Source: Priapulus caudatus (Eukaryota > Priapulida > Priapulimorpha > Priapulimorphida > Priapulidae). Taken from it: a DNA stretch of 61,756 bases. The translations under genes were made by a program, and so were the position numbers. The stretch is taken from NCBI RefSeq assembly GCF_000485595.1, contig NW_014577156.1, positions 146,717 to 208,472 of the forward strand, in the 5' to 3' direction. The notes beneath the pieces are model-generated. The model had not been told where the DNA came from. It saw only the letters and a list, made by a program, of their open reading frames with translations, and made no database searches. Shown in pieces: positions 22,490 through 36,200 of this stretch (position 1 is its first letter; each line of letters starts with the position of its first letter).

Positions 22490-24230
22490 AGATACTACTA
22501 GTACTACTCCTAGTACTACTACTAACTAGTAGTAGTAGTACTAGTACGTAGTAGTAAGTAGTACGTCCAGGGGGGCGGCGTACGGGGGGCGCCGGGGGGC
22601 CTGGGTCCCCCCACTTTTTTGGCAGAAAATATATGTCTATGTGTATTTTGGTATGATCGACAAGAAATGCAAGAAAGAAAGAGGGAATAAGGAGGAGAGG
22701 AAGGGGAAAGAGCGAAAGAGAGTGTTTATCCACATTTTCATCTGCCTACTGGAAAAATTTCAAAGTTTGACGAACAGTCCCTCTAGTCTTACTCTACAGC
22801 AAACAGACATGCACAGCGCCGTATTTACCCCAAAGACCCGCGGCACTTCGGGGCTTTGTTCCTGTGCTTCAGAGGCTCGAACGAGGGTCGAATATCAGTA
22901 ACCGTACTTGCATATGCAGCCCCGTAGCCAGGGCGGCGTTCGGGGGGATTCGAACGAAACCCCCCCCCCCCCAAGCCAAAAAATGTGTTTTTTTGAAAAT
23001 TGCAAGAATTTCACTTCAGGGTCGCTCCATTTTTAGTGTAGATAATGCAAAATCTCCACGTACGGAGGGGGAACAGTGAACACCACCTTCCCACGACCCT
23101 CCCCCGCCGCTTGTCGCTTGGCTCCCTCGCCTGTCGCTTCGCGCCCGAGCAGGAGGCGTGTACAGGCGGGGGTTGAGGGAGGTCCGGACCCCCACTTGCT
23201 CGGCGCAGAAAACGCATCTGAAGGGAGTCTAAATTTGAAAAATTTTAGACATCGCAGACCCCACCCTTCGCGTGCTCCCTACTTTGGGTTAACGTTAGGA
23301 CCCACGCCCTGGTAACATTCATGTAGGCCTACACGCCCTGCCGGAGCAAATTGCCAACAATGAAAAACGAACCCCCCCCCCCAATATAAAGCTAAACCGG
23401 GCCTGCATATGCACACATTGTACTTATACCTGGCACTATGCACAGCGTACGCACAGCTTAAGTACGCGCCAGCACGCAGAGCCGGTATAGCCGCGACCGT
23501 ACCAGGGTACGTTTCCGGCAGTAACCTGGGGACATAGACCCTATGAGCGTTAGTGTTTATGTATATAATTTATATAGTTCCCTTTATTCTTTTAGTTTAG
23601 TTTGCACTTTAGTTCTTAATCTTTTTAAATTAATAAATAGTTGATGTATTCTGTTATGTAGCAGCCTTGGGTTTTTTAAAGGCACAAACTGTTGTCAGCA
23701 ACATGAAGATAAACTAAAAATAAAAGCTACAGTCAGGATCTTATAACTGTTTTAAATATCATTCAGCAATGTATTTTTTTGACTATACCAGGTTGACAGA
23801 AAATTGGAAATTTCTGTACGCCCATGAAAAAGATTCACCTATTTCATATTCTTTATTCCTATTACATGTATTCATATTGATGCAAATTAGATATACTTCA
23901 CTATAGTTGACATGTACATAGACATGTACTGAAAAGGTGTTATTTCCGTTTTTCTTTCATTTAAAAATTTGAAATTTTCACCTTCGATGTGCAACCAGAT
24001 CGCTCCATTTCAAGTGCAAAATTGAAAAAGCTCGCCTGCCGTGGGAGGGGGATCCCCCTCCCACACCCACCCTTCGCCGCGTAGTACTGGCTCCCTCGCT
24101 CGGCGCTTCGCGCCGCGGAATAACTTAGCCCCCCCCTGGCATGGTGCGTTCATTCTCTCATTGGGCCCACCGCACTTTGAAAACCGTGGCGCCGCCCCTG
24201 GTAGTAGTACCTAGTAGTACTAGTAGTAGT
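22490..24230. mobile_element. cluster of G-tract-ended elements with TAG/TACTAG repeats
   Basis: Palindromic TAGTAC microsatellites (22490-22562, 24200-24232) border sequences with 'CCAGGGCGGCG' (22928) and 'CGCCGCCCCTGG' (24190), a likely inverted end pair of about 1.3 kb. The interior holds poly-C tracts (22961-22973, 23370) and two similar blocks with 'GGCTCCCTCGC…CGCTTCGCGCC'. A partial foldback end (GTACGTTTCCGGCAGTAACC) lies at 23505-23548. No coding frame. Confidence 0.45.
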
Positions 24231-24236
24231 AGTGAG

Positions 24237-24592
24237 GCTGAGAGGGTCTATGTCCCCCAGGGTACTGCCGGAACGTACCCTGGGTACGGTCCGGTATACT
24301 GGAACGTACCCTGGTACTATCTAATATGCCGGACCGTACCTCGCCTACTCCACTAACGATCGAGTCTAGGGAGTTGCTTACGCCTACTCCCTAACCCTAA
24401 CCCTATACCCAAACCCTAACCCTAACCATATCCAATACTAGGGTTCAAGGATAGAGATGATGTCCAGTACGGTGATTGGATAGGATGATGTTAGTTGATA
24501 AGATAGGACTGGACATCTTCTCTATCCCTAAGCCTCAAATAGTTATCAGGGTACGTTCCGGCAGTACCCTGGTGGACATAGACCCTATGAGC
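24237..24592. mobile_element. Mutator-like foldback with telomere-like core
   Basis: Same family as 19035-19330, with ends GCTGAGAGGGTCTATGTCC and GGACATAGACCCTATGAGC. The core has CCCTAACCC tracts near 24392-24428. It also carries an extra internal hairpin: 'GGATAGAGATGATGTCCAGT' (about 24439) against 'ACTGGACATCTTCTCTATCC' (about 24507). Target duplication is imperfect. Confidence 0.75.
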
Positions 24593-25604
24593 AGTATAGT
24601 GTGTAGTAGTAGTACTAGTAGTGTTACTGATATGCTTTGTGATCTTAACTGTGATACACTTCATGACAGAAGAGAAAAGGCACGTCTTATAACTATATAT
24701 AAAGAAACTCACAAACATTCTCCATCCAACATCAGTCACCACCTGGCAAGCAATACTTCAGCCAGACCCACTACTTGTCAAACACATGAACTGAATTACA
24801 ATATGTCATTCGTCCCAACAAAGACTGTTGTAAATTTTTTATAGATACTCGCTTTATCCCCGGACAATACCAACATGGAATGCCCTACCACCTACTACCA
24901 AGACTGCTCTTGATGTGGCTTCATTAAAAAACTTAATTAACAGCGGTAAAGAAAATGTGAAGAAAATTTAGAACATCAAAGCGATCCACATTGACCTGTA
25001 CATCTATAGCCACACCAGGCGATTAGTACAGTACCAAACAAGACAAGATACACCACACTTGATTGGCTAGTATATTTACGATGTCATCAACGTTATGTTT
25101 GAATCCCATAAGGTTTAGCTATCTAGAAAACTTAGGTTCAAATCCCATTTATTTCTACACATTTGTAGCCCCGTTTGATCATAGAAGCTATTTTCCGTGA
25201 ATTACGTTTCTAATACGAAACCTTTTGAATACATTCATAATATACTATAACAATAACATAGGCCTACATATATACACATACATAGATATACTAGCCAATC
25301 AGAGGTACTGTACAGTCAGGTGCGGATCCAGAGTGTTTGGGTGACTATGCAATTTCCATAGTTGTAGTCACAGCTAGGGGGGTCTGGGGGCATGCCCCCC
25401 GGGAATTTAAAAAAAAGAAGGCTATATTTGGTGCATTCAGGTGAATTTTGAGGGTCAATTCTGAAGATACCCAGCCTGTGACCGATTTCTGGAAACCGGT
25501 GCAAACCGGCCTAAATCCGTGCCTCACAGTAAAATAGCGGAAATGGATGCTCTGCCGTATATGGTTAAATATCCACTGTGTAATAATAATACTATATATA
25601 GTAT
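24593..25604. other. intergenic DNA
   Basis: No gene recognised. A G-tract repeat fragment resembling those at 22.9 and 55.8 kb lies near 25319-25400 ('GGATCCAGAG', 'GCATGCCCCCCGGGAA'). Confidence 0.4.
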
Positions 25605-25775
25605 ATAGCTCTAGAACTATTGCCCTTCGGCGCTTCGCTCTGCTACAGGGCTAGCCTATAGCACAAACTACGTTGAAACTGGGCAACGATACTGCTCCCT
25701 CTGCTCCCACGAGGAATGGATCACATAGTTTGTGCTATAGCCCTGTGGCAGAGCGAAGGGCTATATAGTTCTAGA
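25605..25775. repeat. foldback repeat with about 100-bp loop
   Basis: Arms 'GCTCTAGAACTAT' … 'ATAGTTCTAGAGC' and 'TATAGCACAAACTA' … 'TAGTTTGTGCTATA' are inverted. Same arms as 16778-16858. The loop can be read as a short Cys-containing peptide (RYCSLCSHEEWIT). Confidence 0.75.
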
Positions 25776-25829
25776 GCAAATGTACTATATACTAGTACTT
25801 GTGTTGAGGTTTTTATACACGGCACATGA

Positions 25830-26009
25830 GGGGAGGAGCGGGCAGCTGTGTATGCTGACCAGACCATTTGTGGTTTTCCCCAGCCACGTTGCACCCACTG
25901 CGGAAACTTGTACACAGCCGAGCAGCCGTTTTTGTATGCCCAATGTAGCTGTGACTTGTGGCACCATTGTGGAAGAAAATTAAAATTATCCAGCATTAAG
26001 TCCATTTAA
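25830..26009 (+). pseudogene. Cys/His-rich frame of unknown origin, just upstream of COG7
   Basis: A 59-codon open frame, without an initiator Met, contains CTHC then QCSCDLWHHCGRKLKL, a spacing that looks like a zinc-binding fold. A splice-acceptor-like TTTCCCCAG precedes the first Cys pair. It ends 14 bp before the COG7 start codon. I do not recognise the family. It could be the last exon of an unseen gene, a transposon relic, or chance. Confidence 0.35.
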
Positions 26010-26023
26010 TGTGAGTTTTTTTT

Positions 26024-26122
26024 ATGCTTCAGGACTTCTCACGATTTGTTGATGAAAATTTTGATGTCAAAGAATGGGTGAATGCAGCTTTTGCTACACC
26101 AGATGCCCAAGGTTCTATAGAT
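26024..26122 (+). CDS. COG7: COG7 exon 1 (residues 1-33)
   Basis: Encodes [20 protein letters not shown] and on to GSID; matches the start of human COG7 ([21 protein letters not shown]). Donor GTAAGT, phase 0. The pyrimidine-rich TTTTTTTTATGCTTCAG before GAC could instead be a splice acceptor, which would move the Met upstream. Confidence 0.88.
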
Positions 26123-27261
26123 GTAAGTTATCATTACTAATGACGTTAGATTCAGCCATGTAGACATAAGAATATTATCGTGGTATAAACATTTAGAGAC
26201 CATTTAATGACAAGATTTGAGACAAGATAATGTCATGTGAAATAGATGTTGATGTAATTGCAGTACATTTTATTCATTTTTGTTATGTGTTGGTTACAGC
26301 ATTGAATAAACTTGCTATATTCATAGGCACATGCAGCATCCCTGGTGATGAAACTCCAAATGCTTGTCCAAGAACTCAACAACTCATTGGAGGAGACCAG
26401 TATTCAAGCCGTCCAAAATCTACCCAGGTAGACATACAATATAGTTATATATATTTACACAGGGTGAGAGCAGTGGTCTAGCGAATACCACAAGTTACAG
26501 CTGACGTCTGGGGTTTGAGTACTGTGATAACTGGTGTTGTGCCCTTAAGCAAGGCACTTAATCCTGACTAACTGCAGTTAGCATTGGTTAGGCTGATGCA
26601 GTCAACAAGAGTTTATCTCACCAGTGTAAAACTAGCAACCTCTTGCATAATAGCTAGTAGATTCTCCGGACAAACCTTGTTAATAAACTCAAAGTAACAG
26701 AGTTGTTGATGCCCCATGCTTCCTGTTTGGAACCAAAATTATAATAAATACCTTTACACACAGTCCTTCCTTTTGTGAGATACCTGCTCACCAATCACTG
26801 ATCATAAGTGCACCAAAAATTGGATCATATCTAGCTATACATTCTGCATCTAAGTATGCTTATTCTCATTTATATTACATTAATTGTTACCTAGATATAT
26901 GATTGCAAAATGTTGTTGCAGAGTTCTGCGAGACATTGATTCAGTTAGACAGGAAGCGGCTATGCTGCAGGAGCAAATGAGACTGGTCGCTGAGGATATA
27001 CAGAAAGTTTGTATTATATCAGTGAATGGGGCTTAAGCTGGGAAATTCATGCTGAAAGTCTGAACAATATAGGGTTGGGATGTGTCCTGGTGGTTAAACC
27101 TGGAGTAATTTCCTCATTTATCCATCCTAGGTTTTAAACTATAGCAGGTTTAAACTCTGATGCTGCATGTTACATACAGAAGGCCAGCAGTCCAACTAGG
27201 TCCTCTTAGGTCCAAAACATGTTCTTGCACTGATGTAGCACAGTACTAGCACCTGTAAATG

Positions 27262-27295
<34 letters not shown>

Positions 27296-30200
27296 CAATC
27301 TGTGTGTGTATGCGTACATGTAGTGGTGTAAGTGTGTTTTAACCTAATGTTGTGTTATTAGCACACGAATGATTCAATTAATTATTTATTGCGTAGGTGG
27401 AAAGGGACACTTCACAGTCAATGCATGTGCTTCTGAAGATTGACCAGATCAAGTGTCGTATGCAGGAGGCAAGCCATGCACTCAAGGTATGATAGATTAA
27501 GAACCTATTGTCAGGTATATGCAGGGCACGTGAAGTTATGCGCACATTGATGGATATATGCATGAGATCTGAAGCTATGCTAGAGCACATGATGGACGTA
27601 TGCAGGGGACTTGAAGCTATGATAAAATGTCTATATGTGCAGCCACATGTGCCAGGTATCTAAGTCTATGCAGTGGTTTTTGTTTTATTTATAGGAAGCG
27701 GATAACTGGACAACATTGTCTGCTGATGTGGAGGACGTGTTTAGATCTGGTGATATTGAGAATGTATGTCGACGCGTTCATAATTCCTGTTGCTCCCTTA
27801 TAGCATAGCTCCTTTATTCAAAGCATACCTCCCTGATCAGTATGTGTACCACCCCTATTACAGTAGCCTTCATTTATTCACCACAAAAAAACTTGTTCAT
27901 TATTTTTTTATCTCAATATTTAAAGTACCCATATTATATCAGAGTAAATATTTTTCACCTTGAAGTTTTGCCACACAAGTGTGGTGTTATGTAATTTTAG
28001 TTATTTGCAACAGTACTAAATTGCATTGTGATACGGCATAGTTTAATGCAAGCTGAACATCACAAAGTGTCTCATACATAAATATTTTCCTCATCCTTCA
28101 GATTGCTTCAAAGTTAGTCGCGATGCAGCAGAGTTTGGTACGTATAGAACTTTGTTTGTTTAATAGCCTACACTTGACTCCGAGAAATGCAAGCAGTAAC
28201 ACGTTCATATCTTGCTGCATTTGCATAGGTTGGAAGATCATACCATTAGTAAGGTGGCCATTATAAATATTTGTTAGAATTTCACTATCTCATTGACAGT
28301 GTGATGGCACCTATCATTTGTGAAGTGGTATAGGTACGTAAACATGTTTAAATTCGGATTGTTTTACAGCAACTTCTGGTAGATGTTCCAGACTACAAGG
28401 AGAGATGTCAGTATTTGAATACATTGAAGACCAGACTGGAAGCAATTCTGAGCCCACAGCTGGTTTCAGCTTTCAGTTCCCACTCACTAGGTATGGGTGA
28501 ATTTACTGAAAAAATGTGGTTGGTTAAAGGGATCGTTTAATCTAGGTTCTAGGTTCTAGGTTCTATTCAGTTAATTTAGGTTAAAATTACGCTACATAAA
28601 AAGTCATGGTTCAATCACCATTAGAAATATTATTAAAAAATGTTTTAAAACTACGACTACAGTTTGATTACAACGACGGTGGCGCCACTCAAAGCGCACG
28701 ATCTGATAAGTTGCGCAAAACCATTTTTCAGCCAAGGGCTACAGACCGAGGGTGTTTCTTATTTATTAATTTAAAAGCAAAAGGATTGTAATATCTTATA
28801 AACGACATATAGTTTCAGTTATAATATGGATAAATTTACCCTGAAATGAATATCGTTCGGTTAAATAGCATTTAGGTATAAATATAATTGCACTTTTGTG
28901 ATTAGCCCTCGGTCTGTAACGTGCAAAATAAATTGTCAAATATGCAACTTGGGGGTGGCAGCACGGTCGCGGGTGTCATGGCGCCGTTCAAATTTTGTAG
29001 CGTTGATGTGTAATTAATTATAACAATTATATTAGGTATCTGGTAACAAATACGTGTGGGTATAGGCGATTTGTTATACAGTAAGTACAGTTGTATGCAG
29101 TAAAATCCTAGAGTCTACTATCCCTTTAAGTGCATTTTTACATGTAAGCCAGTATCTATATATAATGGCAAATGTCAAGCACTAAAATTTTTATGTTTAA
29201 CTATTATTATTATTATTATTATTATTATACTATAAACTAACTATAGCTATAACTACTATAACTACTTAACTGTTACTATTAATATAACTATTAACTATAT
29301 TTGTTAGTTTAATAGCCATAGGATATGTTAGTACTTATGCTCAAGTGTATTCTAACTGCAAGTAATAGTAATGATCTTAAAATTTGTCCTGCGTTGTAGA
29401 TGGTGCATTAATGTATGTGAAGATTTTTAAAGATATTGACACGTTGCCGTCCCTGCAAAAATACTATCACAAGTGTATTAAGGTATGTAAATTGTCAGAG
29501 CAAAACAGGTGTTACTTGTCTATTATGCCAAGAAAATATATAGTGGACTGATGCAGTTTTTATGAAATAATTGTTCATGACCATATTATTTAAATATATC
29601 ATTAGTATGTTATCTAAATTGATATAGAGGAAGTCCCTTAGTTACAAATATCTGAGCTGAGTAACAGTACTTTATTATTCATTTTCATATTTCGAGCACA
29701 ATTGTACAAAATCAAACCACGTTTCTTGAATCGATTCCCAGTTCCAAACGGATGACCTGTGAACGGAATTTTTGAGTACATTGCACCTAGGAACTTTAAG
29801 TGCAATTTTGGAAAAACTTGTGTTATAACTATAGGGACTTGAATTTATAGGGATAAAATTATATTGCTTCCATGGCTATTGCAGGTAATTTGGAACCAAT
29901 TATGTTGTTTCTGGTGACTTGGCATACTCTAAAATTCTATTGATACCATCTGACAGCTGATAGGTATTATACTTACAGAACCAGCTGCATGATCAGTGGA
30001 GAAAAATTAAAGATACTGACCCTGACGAAACTATTCTCGACTGGTTGAATGCTTTTTACGATGTTCTTGTCTCAGCGTGGCACACACAGGTAATTGCATG
30101 TGTCAGTACTGCTTATATAATCAGTATGCAGCTTCAGCTAAATTGTTAGGTATTTGTAATTAATACTGCTACCATGAATAGTACTATTAGTAGTACAAAT

Positions 30201-33200
30201 GTCTTTTATAGCCTCGGTCACCATTGCATATGAGCGAGGCTCTATAATTTCAGCTAACTAGCTGAAAAATGCTTTTATGATGAATAATCAATCTGATAAT
30301 CTGATAAGGGACACAACACTATGTTTCTTGTAATATTTCCAGTTCAAATTTGCGCTACATGAAAAATTCCATTTTTCAATATTCATAAGAAATATTTTTT
30401 TAATGTTTTGAAACTGACGGCTATACTATTGCTTACAACAACATTGGCGCCACTACAAGCGCATCCAGTGACAAAGTTGCGTAACATAGTTTTTTTGGCT
30501 GCAGACTACAGACCAAGGGTGTTACTAATTTATTAATTTAAAGGATTTTTTTAACATAATTTCCAACCAGTCTCCCCCTCCGTGTTTACCTACCCTCATA
30601 CTTGGCTATATTTTACCAAAACATGCACAATTCTAATTTCGATTACTCGTTTTGATTACCGCCGCCATTTCTTGTGAAACTCGGACTATTTTGCAATACC
30701 GCGAGATATCGGCCAATCTCAAAATAGAAACGGAGTCAACAACACAGAATCAGATGCCTTTTTGTTTGAATTATGAATTAGGTGCAGATTGGGTGCACTT
30801 GTAACTTGTAGGTGCACTAAGGTGCCATTTGCAAACTTATTGTCGCTATACTCGAATATGGTGTTACGGGGTGTTCAATTCCAATTTTCTATGCTATAGC
30901 AGCATAAATTCTTAGTGTTTTTCAAGTTGGTGTAATCAGTAATAGATCCGCTATGAGGTGAGACTATATTTAGCTATATTTTTTCGGAATGTGCAGTTTG
31001 GAGCAATGATTTCGAAATAATTCTTTTAAGAGGAGAAGGATTGCAATATCTTATAAACAACTCTTAGTTTCAGCTATAATATGGACGAACTTGTCTTAAA
31101 ATAAAAATCGTTCGATTAGATAGCAGTTGGGTATAAATATAATTGCACTTTTGTGGTTAGCACTCGGTCTGTAACGTGCAAAATAAATCTGCAGTAGCGC
31201 AACTTTGTCAGGGTGGCAGCACAATGGAACGATGTCATGTCAGTGGTCAAAACTATAGATTTTGAAACTCACTGTTATTTTGTAACAAATGTGAATGCAT
31301 GATTATAGAAATATGTAGGTATATACTATTATTTACGCACGTACTATCAAATATAGTCTAAAATTCTACGATTTAGCATCCCTTTAATGATTCGTGGTAC
31401 TATGACTACTATAATATCCTGTTCTGCTAGCCTGGAGACTATTCCATCATGACTACTTGTACCAAGGCTAACCTGCTAAAAAATACTGCTGTAGCTGACA
31501 TTGTCACCACTTGAAGTTGTACTAGTTTCTGTTGCTACATTAATAATTAATAATAATAACCTATTACAGGTATAACAATACACTAGGGTCACGATACAAT
31601 ACGTATCGTGATACACAGACAAAAATATCATATATAATATGTATTCAAACACTTTCATAACACAAATGTATTATGAGTAGGCCTATGTCAAAGCCATAGA
31701 AATATATAGTAAACAATCAGTTACGGTACTATATATTTCTATGGCTGAAACACACCGAGACGTTCTTAGTGTGCTCTAGACGGTCCTGTAATCAACATCT
31801 TCACTCACATGTGCGCCATACACAGTGCTACAGTACATGCACAGTAACGTCACACACCAGTCAGTCAGCACTCTTGATTGTTTTGCGGTAACAATTTTGG
31901 CAGCAATACAAGCCTGCAACATATATTGACCCAGATTTAGTATGACAGCCGAGGATGTTTACGTGATACTGGGAGGGAGTACATAAACTTGTTAACATAT
32001 AAATCAAATAAAGAATTCAATTTAAAAGGAATTACATGTGCTTAGCTTCATTAGCTTGCCTTGTTCACTGTTTAACATCTGTATTGTTTGTATCGAGATA
32101 CGGATGCTGCGTATCGGTTATCGTATTGTGGGCCGCTGTATCGTGGTTCACCGATGTACCGGTGAATCGTTACACTCATGGAACCTCTGTCTATTTCAAC
32201 ATGCTGGTAACATCTGAATGCTATACTACGGTGAGCACATCTATAAAATCAGGAGTGGATAATAGAGATGGATAATCTCTATTATCCACTCCTGATAAAA
32301 TGAATAGGTATTGTATAGGTTTTGCTGTCACTTCTGCTGTTGCTGTATTTGCGTTCAAAGCTTGTTTGTGATAGAAGATTTGTTGATGTTCTGTAGTTGA
32401 AGTGGTGCACGCAGGTGTTTGATGAGCCTGTGATGGTAGTGTGTGAAATAATGGATGCTACGCTGGCAGGCATGGAGCCACCCATATCACAGTGTATCGA
32501 GAATGAAGTGTGCAACCGGCCAAACCCACTCATCTGTCTGTTGGAGCTAAAGGAGGTGAGTAGTAAGTCACTGCTGTGACGTACAACAATAATAGATGAT
32601 ATAGATCGGTGGAAGAGTAAGTTTTAGGACTAATGTGAGTATAATGATTTATTTTGTCTTCATATTAGATATTAGAAAAGCCATAATGAATCATTATGTG
32701 TGTGTGCAAGCGTGCGAGCATGCGTGCGTGCGTACATGTGTGTGTAAATATTCATATAAAGATCACTTTGTTATGCACTTCAAAACCTTTGTACAAGCTT
32801 GTGTTTTGGAAAATGGAGTCACAATATATCCATTCTGTCACGATACTATTCGATACTTTACATGGGTACTTTATTTAACAGGAAGTTCCGGAATATGGGG
32901 TGATACTCCATTAGGAGTGTTCCCAACTTTAATGTCATTAATGGTCATAATAACGTATATATATATGGTCATGGTCATATATTAGTTTGTGGTTTAATGT
33001 CATTTAGGTTAGTGTTAGGGTTAGGGTTAGGGTTAGGATTTTCAATCATTAATCAGCAATCATTAATCATTAATGATATCAAAGTTGGGAACACTCCTAA
33101 TGGAGCGTTAGCCGGAATATGAACCGAAACCAAAACCACGTAGTTTTGTTTTTGTTTCACTGGTGAATAAAGGAGTTTAGTTATTAAAATCTGTGTTGAG

Positions 33201-36200
33201 CTAGTATCCTGGACACAACACATTCAATAAGTAAATTCTTCTGTCTGATATCTATATATACACATTTCTCTCATACATTGGCATTGGCAGCTACCGTAAA
33301 TGACCAAGAGGTGCTGCACTCAGTTTACAGTTGTGTAGAGTTATTATTTGCATTCATCTTGTTTACCAGGTGACTGATAGATATGCAAAAAGCATGGAGG
33401 GATTAATCACTGCTGTTGGCAAAGGTTGGTATACCTCAATGGACAACACATCAAAATCACAATGAGTTGATAGTATTGCATCAAAGGAATTATTTCATAA
33501 ATAACTGCAAAATTAAGAAAAATATATTGAAATATAGTCTCACTAATACTATATACTATTATAGTATTAGCGAACATGTTACTGATTACTTCAATATGAA
33601 AATTAACATGTTTATGCTTTTATGGTATATAAAATAGGAAATAATGCAGCTACATTCTTTCATAAAGCAAAAAATAACATGAAATCGGCCACCACTTGTA
33701 AAATGGTACACCATCTCTATTGGTTAATTCAAGGTAACATGAATGTAGAGGGACAGGGTCTTGGGAAAAACAAATGGCATCATCATATATCATGTTCATG
33801 TTTCATATCTTTTGTAAAAATAACAATGTACGAGTATTTTGAGACATGTTAGCCTTACTTTAGACACTTACTGTTATGCAGCAATACCAGTAAGTATTGT
33901 AGTGCTCTGAAAAATACTAGAACGGTCAGGAAGACTGCTTGAAATCATTACTTTATGCACCATTCTTTCCCCTCTAAAACAAGACCAACCACGTACTTGT
34001 CTCTATATCACTCCTATGCTGAGATATTGGATTGTAATCTTATCTCATCCAGGTGTTACGGTCGTGTAGAAATCAAGTTGAACTCATGTCTCTCGCTCCT
34101 AAGCTGGCTTCGGCATTTTGCCTGTCATTTTCTGTTGCTGCTTAAAGCACGCTGTGAACCTGCACACCGGCGCGGCTATCAACTTATTTCATGGCCAACT
34201 TATCTGATACCATCATTGATCTCTATGTACTAACTGGATAGCGGTTAACCAATCCATGATTGGTGAATGAGTGATGCCACCACAGCTCACCACTGGCTGC
34301 TAGCTTGCAACTGCTCCTAAAAGCTGAACTGTGCCGGTGTCTGCCCCACAACATTTCAAATGGATAATGACGAAATGCAGCTTATTTTATCATTTTCATT
34401 CGCCTTAAAACAAACTTTGATATATACACAACAGAATACATATATATTTATATACATACATAGATATATACAACGAGCGAGAGAGAGATAAAAAAACGAT
34501 ATGGTAGTCTACGTATAGAGGTTTTGGACGTGACATCACGAGTTACGCGAAAGCTCCGGTCAGCCTATTGGCCTGTTTCCTGATGATGCTACTTTGAGGA
34601 GTTGTGTTATGACGCCCGGTGGCTACACCTAATGACCACTAATAATATTCAACAACAGCCAGCTATATCTAATAACAGCCACTCTTAACAGTAACATTTA
34701 ACAATAATATTACTCTGCAGCAGAACTTTCCTCACTCATATAATAACCAGGGAGGCAGGCTAGCTATTAATAGCAACTTCCCCACTCAGCCGGACAAACA
34801 AAGACCCGGTCAACTCACATACTGTTAAACTGGGAAATTCCCAACACACACACAAAGAAAACTAACTGCTGGAGGATATTTATTTTGTCTCCACAATCCA
34901 ACGATATTAACACTAGCCCTCAGCTGCAATTCACACAACAAATGCAATAGGATGTTCTTAAAAATCATCCATGATATAGCAAATCAATAATTAAACATTT
35001 GTTAGTAAACTTACTAAATCCACATCTGCACACATGAGAATAGCTACTTCCACTTACACTGGCCTCAAATGTAATAAAACCTGGCTATACGATCCTGTAG
35101 ACACCCACAACACATCCATATAACTCTCATACCAGAACTCCCAGCATTTAGAGAGCCCAGCAGTGCACACTTTTTACAGGTAGTCGAAGGAGAGCAGATC
35201 GCTTGTCCAGATTCCCCGCTAAGACAAAGATGGCACCCCTTCCTTCCTGCTCAAATCCAAACAAAGAGTTTATCCTCAATCCCCACAGAGCTTTCCAACC
35301 CTAACACCAGGCGGCATCACTATACGGAGTAAGTCATGTATAGAACAACACTACAGATTTCGAATAAGTGGGCGTACCTAAACACTCGCTCACACAAACA
35401 ATTAAAGGGTTTCAATGTCTTTGTTAACCAGTCTGTTCTCGCCGAAGGCTATCGATTATTACCGAGTGACTTTCATTCATAAATTTATCATGTAAACACC
35501 CAATGGAAACACCCGGATTGTAACCTCAATGGAAACACCCGAACAGTTTTGCGCGAGCTTAGGTGGGCGAGACATGTTCAATTCGATTCATACACGCCTG
35601 CAATGCCTGGCTGAGCTAAGGTTACAATCCAATATCTCAGCCTAAGAGTGTTATAGAGACAAGTGGTTTGTCTTATTTTAGAGAGAAAAAATGCTATTTA
35701 ATGCAATATTATCAACATAATTTTGTTATAAAATAGCAATATTTTCCCGTTTTCTTGTTATACTCTATGTATTATTGGTTCTATTAATTATTCATGTATA
35801 GATTATGTTTGTAATTATTATGTATGTATTAAAATATTCATAATTGACAATGCTTTGTTAGCTCTTGTAAACCCGTGAATTCCATGCCCTAGAATAAGAT
35901 ACCAATTCCCCATTTAAATGGCACAATACCAATTTTACCTTTGGATCGAAAACTAACAGTTACCCATTAAATAGGATACTACCAATCTTATATGTAAGTG
36001 ACTACTAGTTCGTTATTCACACGAGAGGCTATACTGATCTCACTTTTAAGTGACAGATTACTAGTCTTATGCATGAGAGGTTGCTAATCTCACATTTATA
36101 TGATAACCTGTTTGTCTTCCATTGCTTGATCAGCAGCATTTGTAACTTACATTTGCTAAATTCTGTAGATGTGTGTTGTTTGCCGTGCGTGACTATGCTG

